The notes: generated by a model from the letters alone, not told the origin. 7,251 nucleotides of DNA from Ktedonobacterales bacterium (GCA_025450405.1 JANWHL010000185.1:1-7251), one strand, 5' to 3'; counted from the stretch's first letter, positions 1-6,874 are shown. Program-made: numbers and translations.

Positions 1-33
1 GCCTTCCCTGATCACCTCCCGCTCTCACGTCGT

Positions 34-63
34 CTCACCCTCCCACTCACCCTCACCCTCCCA
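34..63. repeat. Short direct repeat, 12-bp unit twice
   Basis: The 12-mer CTCACCCTCCCA occurs at 34-45 and again at 52-63, separated by the related hexamer CTCACC at 46-51. The whole stretch can be read as variants of a 6-bp CTCACC/CTCCCA unit. It is part of the pyrimidine-rich leader and has no assigned function. Confidence 0.6.
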
Positions 64-220
64 CACGCTCCCCGCCGTCCCCCTCGCCCTCATCGCGCCC
101 ACACGGCGGCCCACACCGTTTCCCTCTTTGCCACCTCGGCGATCTCATTCATGTTTCGCCGTCCTCTCCCTCTCTCCGGGCCCTCGCCCGCCCTCTCTGG
201 TTCAGTCCCCGTCCTCTCCG

Positions 221-289
221 TGTTCTCTGTGGTTTCCCTGTTCTCTGTAGTTTCCCTTCTCCCTCCCTCCTCCGTGTCCTCTGTGTCCT
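221..289 (-). repeat. Imperfect tandem repeats of the ACAGAGAAC/ACAGAGGAC type
   Basis: On the + strand an 18-bp unit, TGTTCTCTGTGGTTTCCC, is at 221-238 and is repeated with a single change (G to A) at 239-256. After a pyrimidine tract, a 9-bp unit is at 272-280 (CCGTGTCCT) and 281-289 (CTGTGTCCT). Read on the minus strand, these give the ACAGAGGACACGGAGGA and ACCACAGAGAACACGG style strings. From general knowledge, similar strings recur between genes in many environmental bacterial genomes and give spurious Thr-Glu-Asn-Asp-rich ORFs. Their role is unknown to me. Confidence 0.65.
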
Positions 290-400
290 CATTGTGAATC
301 CCTCGTCCTCCTCCCGAATTGGTATGCCGGATGCTTGCGCGCTCCGATTGGTCGGGTGGCCGCGGGCGCGACCAGGTGGATCGCGTGCCCATGGCGACGG

Positions 401-408
401 GGAGGAAG
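401..408 (+). promoter_or_regulatory. Ribosome binding site deciding the start at 414
   Basis: GGAGGAAG, with its GGAGG core at 401-405, ends 8 nt before the ATG at 414. Two upstream in-frame starts, GTG at 294 and ATG at 324, have no comparable site, so this element fixes the start. Confidence 0.8.
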
Positions 409-413
409 AGACC

Positions 414-1235
414 ATGTCGCGCGCCCTCACATCTTTTCGCGATGCCCATCGAGTCGAGCGGACGCCATCGCCGCGGCCCCATACCAGGGCCGCCCGCGCG
501 CGGCTGCCACGCGCCGCCGAGGTGGCCCTGGCGAGCTTGGCGCTGGCGCTGGTCAGCGTGGCCACCGGCCTCGCGCCAACCGCCCAGGCCGCTTCCCCGG
601 CCTCCGGCGCGGCCCCACAGGTCACCATCATGCGCCCCGCGCACGGCGCCACCATCTGCGCCGGCAAACTCGACATCCTCGTGGACGTCTCCGCACAAGA
701 CCGCTTGGCCTCCGAGCATCTCGCGCTAGATGGCGCGAGCGTCCCCTTCACCACCGCGTCGGATGGTCCGAACGCTATCGACATCGGCGCCTCCATCCCC
801 GTCGCCACCGGCCTTCACACCCTCGACGCGGCCGCGACCGACGCCAACGGCTCGCAGGGCATCGACACCTCCAGCTTCACCGCCGTCAAGTGCGCCCCCG
901 GCCAGACCCAGCCCGGCAGACCCACCACCACACCGACCACCGTGGGCGGCGGTGCGGGTACCGGTGGGCGCCCGCCGGCGACCCCTGGCCCCGGAGCCGC
1001 GCCAACCCCCGCCAACCCCAATCCCAACCCCAGCCCCAATGGCACCTCGCCCGCCGCCGGCATCGCCTTCTGGCTCGTCGTGGTGAGCCTCTTCCTGCTC
1101 GCCGTCCTCATCATCGCAGGACTGATCGCCCTCCTCCGCCGCCTGACCGGTGGGGCAAACTCCAACGGGTCCACGAATGGATCCCACCCTGCCTCCCCAA
1201 CCCCCATCAAGCCCGCGTCCCACACCACCCCCTGA
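414..1235 (+). CDS. Exported membrane-anchored protein with a small Ig-like region and Pro/Thr-rich stalk
   Basis: This gene encodes 273 residues and I do not recognise a named family. Residues 1-33 are basic and polar. Residues about 36-56 form an Ala/Leu/Val hydrophobic segment ending in Ala-Gln-Ala-Ala (57-60), which looks like a signal peptide or uncleaved anchor. Residues about 68-161 alternate in a beta-strand pattern (VTIMRP...GATICAGKLDILVDV... then GLHTLDAAATDANG), resembling the Ig-like/bacterial fibronectin-type modules of surface proteins. Cys82 and Cys160 bracket it and could form a disulfide outside the cell. Residues 162-213 are a Pro/Thr/Gly/Asn linker. Residues about 216-241 are a strong TM helix followed by Arg-Arg and a polar tail of about 30 residues, consistent with an outward-facing domain anchored at its C terminus. 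The start at 414 is chosen for its strong ribosome binding site. The TIR-STAND gene follows after 70 nt, so the two are probably co-transcribed. Export is well supported; the Ig-like fold is inference, and no ligand or enzymatic role can be named. Confidence 0.78.
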   Translation: MSRALTSFRDAHRVERTPSPRPHTRAARARLPRAAEVALASLALALVSVATGLAPTAQAASPASGAAPQVTIMRPAHGATICAGKLDILVDVSAQDRLASEHLALDGASVPFTTASDGPNAIDIGASIPVATGLHTLDAAATDANGSQGIDTSSFTAVKCAPGQTQPGRPTTTPTTVGGGAGTGGRPPATPGPGAAPTPANPNPNPSPNGTSPAAGIAFWLVVVSLFLLAVLIIAGLIALLRRLTGGANSNGSTNGSHPASPTPIKPASHTTP

Positions 1236-1246
1236 CGCGGGCTTGA
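1207..1246 (+). terminator. Perfect 13-bp inverted repeat spanning a stop codon (attenuator or processing hairpin)
   Basis: TCAAGCCCGCGTC at 1207-1219 is the exact reverse complement of GACGCGGGCTTGA at 1234-1246, with a 14-nt loop. The TGA stop of the first gene (1233-1235) lies at the loop/right-arm junction. There is no U-run after it, so it is not a canonical intrinsic terminator. In an mRNA it would be very stable. It could attenuate read-through into the TIR gene, act as a processing or stability element, or uncouple translation of the two genes. The inverted repeat is directly visible; its role is inferred. Confidence 0.6.
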
Positions 1247-1291
1247 ACAGAAGACGCATGAGACCGTCACTCGGCCGTTGGCGCTTCGCAC

Positions 1292-1298
1292 GGAGGTG
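1292..1298 (+). promoter_or_regulatory. Ribosome binding site deciding the start at 1306
   Basis: GGAGGTG lies 7 nt before the ATG at 1306 and is the best Shine-Dalgarno match in the area. The open frame reaches back to a GTG at 1150 and also has ATGs at 1177 and 1258. None of these has a comparable site, and the earlier two would overlap the upstream gene. Confidence 0.82.
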
Positions 1299-1305
1299 TC
1301 CCCCC

Positions 1306-4194
1306 ATGCCGCCGCTCCTCGCCGCCCCATGGGCCGCCACCGCGTCTGGCGGTATCCTCCTCGCGCTGACGCTGGTGCTGTGGCTTCGGGTGTCGCCGCG
1401 ACGCCCCCGGCACGCGCACTCATCACGGCGCTCCGGCTCCGCCCGCGCGCGTTCCGCCATCCCACCCGTCGCGGTCGCCTCGTCCGTGGTCTACGTCGCG
1501 ACCGCTCTTCCGCCGTCTTCGGACGACGAGCGCCCGCCGTCCGCCTCGCCTCCGCCGGCCAATCCGCCCGTGGGCGGGCCGCCGTTCGTTCCGCGCGTGT
1601 TCATCAGCCACAGCGGTCAGCCCGAGGACAACGCCTTCGGCCAGCATCTTGCCGCGCACCTGCGGGCCGAGCTCGGCGACGCCGACGCCGTCTGGTATGA
1701 CCGCTTGCCCGAACGATCGGGCGTGGGCGGCCTGTTCGGCGGCCAGTCATTCCCCAGCGAGATCGTCGCCCAGATATCCAGTCGCAACGTCTTCATCATC
1801 CTGGTATCGCCCGCCGCCATGCGCTCCCGCTGGGTCGCCTACGAGCTGGACCAGATTGTCATGCGTCACAACGCCCTCGCGCGCGGCGCGATCCTGCCGG
1901 TCTGGCTCCCGCCCTCGCGAACGACCCTGCCGCGGATCATCGCCAACTTCCACGCGTTCGATTTCACCGATCCCACCGACTCCGCGTATGCCCGCGCACT
2001 GGAAGGACTGGTGGCCCAGGTCCGCGCTGGCGTCTCCATCCGGAGCGAGTCCGCCCCGCCTCTCGACGACGGCCTCCTGCCCGCCCCCGATCGCTTCATT
2101 GGCCGCGACGACGACCTCGCGTGGGTCCTCGAGCGCCTCCGCGCCGGCGGCGCCGCGGCCATCACCGCCGTCGGCGGCATGGGCGGTATCGGCAAAACCG
2201 CGCTCGCCGCCGCCGCCGTCCGCGTGTTGATCGCCGAGCGGCGTTTCCCCGACGGCATTGCCGTCGTCCTCTGCCAGGATCGCTCCGATGCGCTTGGCAT
2301 CCTGCGCGACGCCCTGACCCGCTTCGAACCTGGCCGCCGGCAGCCCGAGGCCGCCGACGCCGCCGGCCTGGCCGAGACCGCCCACAACTTGCTGGATGGC
2401 AAGCGCGCCCTCGTCGTGCTCGATAACGTCGAGCCGGCCTGCCCCGTGGAGCGGGCGGTCGCCCCACTGCGCGCGGCTGGCGCCGCCGTGCTGATCACCG
2501 CGCGCCACCGCCTTGCCCCCGCGGCTGTGCCCGCGGACGGCCGTCGCTCGCTCGATGTCCTCCCCGAGAGCGATGCGCTGGAGCTCTTCGCCCAGGCACT
2601 CGGCCGGGCGGACGCCGCCGCCCTCACGCCGGGCGAGCGTGACGCCGCGCTCCGCATCGTGCGCACGCTGGATCGGCACACACTGGCGGTCAAGCTCGCC
2701 GGGGCCTCAGCCGCGCGCCGCGACCTGGCCAAATTGGCGTCTGAGCTGGAGAACCCCCAGCGCGCTCTGCGGCTGCTCGAAGGCGACGCGCCAGCCGCGG
2801 TCCAGCACGCGTTCGCCAGCAGCTACGACGCCCTTCCCGCCGACTCCCGGCGCCTCTTTGCCGGACTCGCCGCCTTCGCCACAGCCGAGTTTGGCCGCGA
2901 GGCCGCCCTCGCGGTGGCCGAGGGGCTTGGGGTGGAGGATCCAACCGCGAGCTTGGATACCCTGGTGGCGCGCGCCCTCCTCGACGCCCTGGTCAACGAG
3001 AGTATGCCGCCGGGAAGCGATCGCGAGCGCCTTCGTCTCCATCCCTTGTTGCGCGCCTTCGCCGAGGTCGAGCTGGCCCATTGGCCCGCGCCGAAACGCG
3101 ACACAGCCTACCTCGCCATCGCGTATCACTACGCCGCCTATGCCAACGCAACCCCCGACCTGGTGCTCGTGCCCGATGACGCGAACATCGCTGGCGCGCT
3201 GGAGTGGATCCACGAGCACGCGTCTGACGTTTCCGAGAGTGATGACATCATCATTGGCATCTGCAATGGCTTGCGCGCCTTCTGGCGGGACACTGGCCGC
3301 ACACGAGCTGGCCTGCGCTACCTTCCCTGGGGCAGCGCCGCCGCCGAGCGCGTGGCCGAGCGGACGGGCGAGCGCGTCGACAACCTTCGCGCCGCCAACA
3401 TCGCCGCCTATCTGGGCGACATCCTCGCCAACGCCGGTCAGTTGGGCGCGGCTGAGCAGGCATACCAAAGGGACCTGGCGCGCCGCCAAGAGATTGACGA
3501 CCGCCAGGGAGAGGGGGTGGCCCTGTCACGCCTGGGCCAGGTGGCGCATCGGCGCGGGCGGCTGGAGGCCGCCGAGGCCTACTACCATCAGGCCCTCGCC
3601 ATCGTGCGCGAAGTGGAGGACCACGACGCCGAAGGCTTCCTTTTGAGCAGCCTGGGGCAGATTTTGGTGAGGCGCGGGCGCCTGGAAGAGGCCGAGGTGT
3701 ATTTTCAGCGGAGCCTGGCTATCCGCCGCGAAAGCGGCGACACCTCTGGTGAGGGCGTAGTGTATGTCGAACTCGGCGAGATAGCGGCCCAGCGCGGTCA
3801 GGTGGACGAGGCAGAGGCCTATTTCCTGCGGGCGCTCGCCATTGCCCGCGAGACCCAGGATCGTCAGAGTGAGGGCGCGGTGATCTACTATCTCGCGCTG
3901 GTCGCGGAGAAACGCGGCGACCTGGACCGCGCGGAAACACTGCACCGCGAGAGTCTGGACATCGCCGTTGAGGTGCAGAGCGGACCGGACATCGCGGTCT
4001 CGCTTCTGGTACTCGGGCGGTTCCTCATCGAGCACGATCGCGACCGCGAAGAAGGCTGCCGCATGCTCGGCGAGGCCGAGGGCCTGTACCACGAGATGGG
4101 AATGCCCGACGAGGAAGAGGCGCGCGCGGAGCAATGGCGGCTCGGGTGTACCGCGAGTACCCTCCTGGACCGTCCAGGCGAGGAAGCGGTCTGA
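1306..4194 (+). CDS. Membrane-anchored TIR-NB-ARC-TPR protein (STAND ATPase, NLR-like)
   Basis: This gene encodes 962 residues. Residues 4-27 are a hydrophobic helix followed by an Arg-rich stretch (28-49), so by the positive-inside rule the rest should be cytoplasmic. A weaker hydrophobic stretch at 51-68 and a Pro-rich linker precede a TIR domain at about 97-240. The TIR domain begins RVFISHSG (97-104), has a W-Y-D at 130-132, and has S-R-W-x-x-x-E with Trp176 and Glu180; this Glu matches the catalytic Glu of NAD-cleaving TIRs such as SARM1. The NB-ARC/STAND ATPase begins with FIGR (264-267). Its Walker A is GMGGIGKT (291-298, Lys297), Walker B is LVVLD ending at Asp373, and the sensor-like ITAR ends at Arg400. 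A winged-helix motif LHPLLRAF is near 578-585. Residues about 695-940 are TPRs of 40 residues each. By family knowledge, ligand binding by the TPRs would drive ATP-dependent assembly and TIR activation, giving NAD loss or a cyclic-ADPR-type signal, as in anti-phage TIR systems and plant or animal innate immunity. The domain calls are strong. The physiological role (defence, regulated death or signalling) is inferred. It follows an exported protein gene and likely shares its transcript. Confidence 0.93.
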   Translation: MPPLLAAPWAATASGGILLALTLVLWLRVSPRRPRHAHSSRRSGSARARSAIPPVAVASSVVYVATALPPSSDDERPPSASPPPANPPVGGPPFVPRVFISHSGQPEDNAFGQHLAAHLRAELGDADAVWYDRLPERSGVGGLFGGQSFPSEIVAQISSRNVFIILVSPAAMRSRWVAYELDQIVMRHNALARGAILPVWLPPSRTTLPRIIANFHAFDFTDPTDSAYARALEGLVAQVRAGVSIRSESAPPLDDGLLPAPDRFIGRDDDLAWVLERLRAGGAAAITAVGGMGGIGKTALAAAAVRVLIAERRFPDGIAVVLCQDRSDALGILRDALTRFEPGRRQPEAADAAGLAETAHNLLDGKRALVVLDNVEPACPVERAVAPLRAAGAAVLITARHRLAPAAVPADGRRSLDVLPESDALELFAQALGRADAAALTPGERDAALRIVRTLDRHTLAVKLAGASAARRDLAKLASELENPQRALRLLEGDAPAAVQHAFASSYDALPADSRRLFAGLAAFATAEFGREAALAVAEGLGVEDPTASLDTLVARALLDALVNESMPPGSDRERLRLHPLLRAFAEVELAHWPAPKRDTAYLAIAYHYAAYANATPDLVLVPDDANIAGALEWIHEHASDVSESDDIIIGICNGLRAFWRDTGRTRAGLRYLPWGSAAAERVAERTGERVDNLRAANIAAYLGDILANAGQLGAAEQAYQRDLARRQEIDDRQGEGVALSRLGQVAHRRGRLEAAEAYYHQALAIVREVEDHDAEGFLLSSLGQILVRRGRLEEAEVYFQRSLAIRRESGDTSGEGVVYVELGEIAAQRGQVDEAEAYFLRALAIARETQDRQSEGAVIYYLALVAEKRGDLDRAETLHRESLDIAVEVQSGPDIAVSLLVLGRFLIEHDRDREEGCRMLGEAEGLYHEMGMPDEEEARAEQWRLGCTASTLLDRPGEEAV
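3388..3987 (+). repeat. Five in-register 40-codon TPR units
   Basis: Within the TIR-STAND gene, units of exactly 120 bp begin at 3388, 3508, 3628, 3748 and 3868, and a degenerate sixth begins at 3988. Each follows the pattern x-E-G-x5-L-G-x6-G-x-L-x-x-A-E-x-Y-x3-A-L-A-I, and the middle three are closely alike (for example RRGRLEAAEAYYHQALAI and RRGRLEEAEVYFQRSLAI). This is the TPR layout seen in STAND proteins and probably forms the ligand-sensing superhelix. The exact, gap-free period suggests expansion by unit duplication. Confidence 0.88.
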
Positions 4195-4409
4195 AACTCG
4201 CGCCAGGCTCGTTCCGCTATCCGCTCACCGGCGTTCATCAGGACCCTGTGACTCCCGCGCGGCACGCTCGTTGGAGCACATTGATGGGGCGCGCGGCGAC
4301 CATCCAGCGGATGCCCGTGCCCCAATGCCCCACCCCTCGCTAGGCCCTCGCTACTCGCGCCGCGACGCCAAGCGGGGGCTGGCACACCAGGAAATCAGGG
4401 CATATCTCG

Positions 4410-4438
4410 TTGCGTTTTCAGGCTCGTCGGTGTAAAAT
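4410..4438 (+). promoter_or_regulatory. Sigma70-type promoter for the PP2C gene
   Basis: The -35 candidate TTGCGT (4410-4415) and the -10 TAAAAT (4433-4438, five of six matches to TATAAT) are separated by 17 nt. They sit in the most AT-rich spot of an otherwise GC-rich gap. A transcript starting near 4445 would have a leader of about 40 nt before the TTG start at 4487. The -35 is imperfect, with only its TTG matching well. Confidence 0.62.
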
Positions 4439-4473
4439 GGTCCGCGATGTGACCGCTAGGCGCGCGGACTGGC

Positions 4474-4480
4474 AGGAGGG
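4474..4480 (+). promoter_or_regulatory. Ribosome binding site supporting a TTG start
   Basis: AGGAGGG ends 6 nt before the TTG at 4487. The conserved phosphatase motifs begin only a few residues in, with Arg21-Asn-Gln-Asp24, so a later start would cut the domain. The TTG start is therefore well supported. Confidence 0.82.
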
Positions 4481-4486
4481 CGACGT

Positions 4487-6874
4487 TTGACCAACCAACT
4501 CCGCCTTGCCGTCGCGGAGCTGACCGACGTCGGCCGCAAGCGCGAACGCAACCAGGACAATGTCCTTCACGTTGTCCCGGACACTCCAACCGAGCTCGAA
4601 CGGCGCGGCGCGCTCTTCGTCGTCTGCGACGGCATGGGCGGCTATGCCGCCGGCGAGGTCGCCAGCGACATCGGCGTCCACACCATCCGCGACGAATACT
4701 ACAAACCGTCCGACGACGACGCCCTCGCCGCCCTGGCCCGCGCTATCCGCGAGGCCAATGTCGCCATCTATAGCGACGCCCGCGACCACGCCAACCACAG
4801 CGGCATGGGCACCACTTGCGTGGCCGTCGTCTTCATCGGGCCGCGCGCCCTCTTCGTCAACATCGGCGATAGCCGCGCCTACATCCTGCGCGACGGCACC
4901 CTTCGCCAGGTCACGCGCGACCATTCCTGGGTGGCTGAGCAGGTCCGCGCGGGCATCCTCACTGAGGAACAGGCCCGCCACCACTCCCAGCGCAATGTCA
5001 TCACCCGCAGCCTTGGCCCCCAACCCGAGGTCACCGCCGACCTCTTCATCGAAGACATGCGCCCCGGCGACCGCGTCCTCCTCTGCAGCGACGGTCTGCA
5101 CGGCTACGTCGCCGAGCCCGAGATTGCGCGCGTCGTGCTCGAAGATCGGCCTGAGAGCGGCGTCCAGCACCTGATCGATCTCGCCAACGGCAACGGCGGA
5201 CCCGACAACATCACCGCGGTCGTCGTCCAGGTGCTCGAAGTCCCGCTCAGCGACGACACCATCCCTCTGCCCCCGACCATCCGCATCGACACCGCTCCCA
5301 CCATTCCCCTCCCCCCGACCGCCGCCATCGCCGGCACCGGCAAGCTATCAGCGCGGCATGCCGCCCTACCGGCCACCTCTGGCGCGTCCGGCTCCCGCGC
5401 CCGCAAGCGCGGTTGGCCCACCGTCGCCGTACGCCTGCTGGCCGTCGCCGCCCTGCTGATGCTCGCGGCGGGCATCTGGGATGTCGTCGCCGGCCCCTAT
5501 GCCGCCGGTCTCGCCGCTGATCAGCGCATTGGCACCGACCTTTCCACCGCGCGCGCGGCCGCCCAGGCCGCCTCCAGTCAGAACCCCGGCACCGCATTGG
5601 CCAACCTGGCCGCGGCCCGCGCGGTTCTCGACCACGACCTCACCACCCTGCCCGCGGACAGCCCGCGCCGCGCGCAGATCCAACAGGCCATCTCGGAGCA
5701 GATCGCTCCCGCCGTCCGCGCCGTCCTCGGCGCGTACAATCGGCAGGCGCTCATCACGCCACTCCCCGCCAGCGCTGTCACCTCATACGGCCTTTCCTGC
5801 GGCACCCAGTCCCTGGCGACCGGGGCCGGCACCCTGGCGGTCGCCGGCTCTGGCACCCCCGCCACCTCCGGCCAGTCGCCCACCGTCGTGCGCATCTACG
5901 CCCTCACCGCCCAGGGCGCGCTCTATCAGGTGCTGCTCGGCCAGGAGTTGGCCATTTGCGCGCCCACTCCCGTCGCCACCGGTGTGAAGGCCATCACCAC
6001 CGACGGTCCCGCCGTCTACGCCCTGGAGCAGGAGTCCGGGCACTGGTACGTCGTCAGCATCGATGCCGGCGGCAAAGCCGCGATCCGCTTCGCGGTCCCC
6101 GGCAACACCGCCCATCTTCCCGTGGCCCTCGCCGCCGTGGGCACCGACTTCTACGTTGCCTATCAGGGCGTCAGCACACAGTCTGGCGGCGTCTGGCGTT
6201 TCGTGGGCGCGAAGCCCACAAAGCCCGCCCAGACCGTCACGACGCCCGCCGGCGTGAGCGCCCTCGGCGTGGCGGCCGGCAACGCGCCCTTCGCCCTGCT
6301 GACCGATGGCTCAATCCTGCGCCTGGCCCCAGCCGGTCAGGCAGTCGTGGACCCGGTCGCGCTCGCCGGCCCCATCACCCCCGTCGATCCCAGCACCTAC
6401 CAGCCGGGCTCGCCAGTGCCGACCCTGCCCGCCGGCGCGGGCGCCATCACGACACCCGCCGCCACCGCGACATCGCAGGCGGCCACCGGCTCGATCGCTC
6501 CAGCCGCCACCGCCACCCACACGGCCGCCGCCAGTAAGACCCCCACCCACGCGGCGCCCACGCCCACCACCGCGCCGACACCGCTGCCCACCCCGCCGGC
6601 GCCCACGGGCGCGCCCACGTTCTTCTCCGGGCCCAGCAGCCTGAGCGCCGATCGCTCCGCCGCGGCGACCATCGTGGTGGGCGACGGCACCACCCCGCGC
6701 GTGGTACGCTTCAGCGTCAATGGGCTCTACCTCCAGCCGGTCCAGCAATACTTCTACACCTCGTCGCTGGCCCCCTTGGAGAGCGTCGCCGTCTCCCCGG
6801 ACGGTACCCGCGTCTTTGCCTGGAGCGGCGCCCATCTCGTCATGATCACTCTCCCGGCCGCCTCCGGCGGATGA
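4487..6874 (+). CDS. Receptor-like PP2C (PPM) Ser/Thr protein phosphatase with a large outer sensor domain
   Basis: This gene encodes 795 residues from a TTG start. Residues about 5-255 form a complete PP2C domain. Its motifs are RNQDN (21-25), CDGMGG (47-52) with metal ligand Asp48, SGMGTT, GDSRAY with Asp128, RSLG, CSDG with Asp202, and GPDN with Asp240. It should be a Mg/Mn-dependent phosphatase reversing Hanks-type kinase action in the cytoplasm. A Thr/Pro linker carries TIPLPPT twice (258-264 and 272-278). An RARKRGW stretch then leads into a TM helix at about 312-335, so the C-terminal 460 residues lie outside. That part begins with an Ala-rich helical stretch (about 345-420). A beta-rich, propeller-like region follows (about 430-640), with Cys438 and Cys491 as a possible disulfide. 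A Thr/Pro/Ala-rich stalk (about 645-711) and a final strand-rich segment with VAVSPDGTRVFAWSG complete it. Typical PrpC/Stp phosphatases are only about 250 residues, so the outer sensor is the notable addition. Similar one-pass PP2Cs are, to my knowledge, common in Chloroflexota. The stimulus and target are unknown. It probably has its own promoter. Confidence 0.94.
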   Translation: MTNQLRLAVAELTDVGRKRERNQDNVLHVVPDTPTELERRGALFVVCDGMGGYAAGEVASDIGVHTIRDEYYKPSDDDALAALARAIREANVAIYSDARDHANHSGMGTTCVAVVFIGPRALFVNIGDSRAYILRDGTLRQVTRDHSWVAEQVRAGILTEEQARHHSQRNVITRSLGPQPEVTADLFIEDMRPGDRVLLCSDGLHGYVAEPEIARVVLEDRPESGVQHLIDLANGNGGPDNITAVVVQVLEVPLSDDTIPLPPTIRIDTAPTIPLPPTAAIAGTGKLSARHAALPATSGASGSRARKRGWPTVAVRLLAVAALLMLAAGIWDVVAGPYAAGLAADQRIGTDLSTARAAAQAASSQNPGTALANLAAARAVLDHDLTTLPADSPRRAQIQQAISEQIAPAVRAVLGAYNRQALITPLPASAVTSYGLSCGTQSLATGAGTLAVAGSGTPATSGQSPTVVRIYALTAQGALYQVLLGQELAICAPTPVATGVKAITTDGPAVYALEQESGHWYVVSIDAGGKAAIRFAVPGNTAHLPVALAAVGTDFYVAYQGVSTQSGGVWRFVGAKPTKPAQTVTTPAGVSALGVAAGNAPFALLTDGSILRLAPAGQAVVDPVALAGPITPVDPSTYQPGSPVPTLPAGAGAITTPAATATSQAATGSIAPAATATHTAAASKTPTHAAPTPTTAPTPLPTPPAPTGAPTFFSGPSSLSADRSAAATIVVGDGTTPRVVRFSVNGLYLQPVQQYFYTSSLAPLESVAVSPDGTRVFAWSGAHLVMITLPAASGG

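Larger units (their letters stand above)
1..413. other. Pyrimidine-rich region with no convincing gene
   Basis: I see no gene here. Roughly four fifths of the + strand bases in the lines I counted (1-60 and 181-300) are C or T, and purines are correspondingly concentrated on the minus strand. Open frames on the minus strand exist but encode low-complexity Thr/Glu/Asn/Arg/Gly strings and continue antisense into the downstream gene, so I treat them as artefacts of composition. Short direct repeats occur at 34-63, 221-256 and 272-289. I found no -35/-10 pair that I would defend for the gene starting at 414, although a promoter for it should lie in or before this stretch. The last 25 bases carry the ribosome binding site of the next gene. 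Confidence 0.6.
4195..4486 (+). other. Intergenic region, 292 nt, holding the phosphatase promoter
   Basis: No gene or structural RNA is recognisable here. Small open frames crossing from the upstream gene are out-of-frame shadows. A 9-bp direct repeat, CCCTCGCTA, is at 4334-4342 and 4345-4353. I found no strong hairpin with a T-run after the stop at 4192-4194, so termination of the upstream unit is not evident. The local AT content rises near 4390-4440, where the promoter candidate lies. Confidence 0.6.

Noticed and set aside
294..413. Upstream in-frame extension of the first gene from GTG 294 or ATG 324
   Set aside because: No ribosome binding site precedes these starts, the extra residues are not signal-like, and the ATG at 414 has a strong site at 401-408.
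90..808. Minus-strand open frames antisense to the first gene and its leader
   Set aside because: They encode low-complexity Arg/Gly/Thr/Glu strings with no domain and arise from the GC-rich third positions and pyrimidine bias.
335..1246. Second long + strand frame overlapping the first gene
   Set aside because: Its product is an Arg/His/Pro-rich string typical of a shifted frame in GC-rich DNA, while the overlapping frame shows a signal segment and a TM helix.
1150..1305. Longer version of the TIR-STAND protein starting at GTG 1150 or ATG 1177/1258
   Set aside because: The earlier two overlap the upstream gene, none has a good ribosome binding site, and GGAGGTG is perfectly placed for ATG 1306.
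1747..2732. Long minus-strand frames opposite the TIR-STAND gene
   Set aside because: The + strand frame has multiple exact family motifs (TIR, Walker A, Walker B); the antisense products show none.
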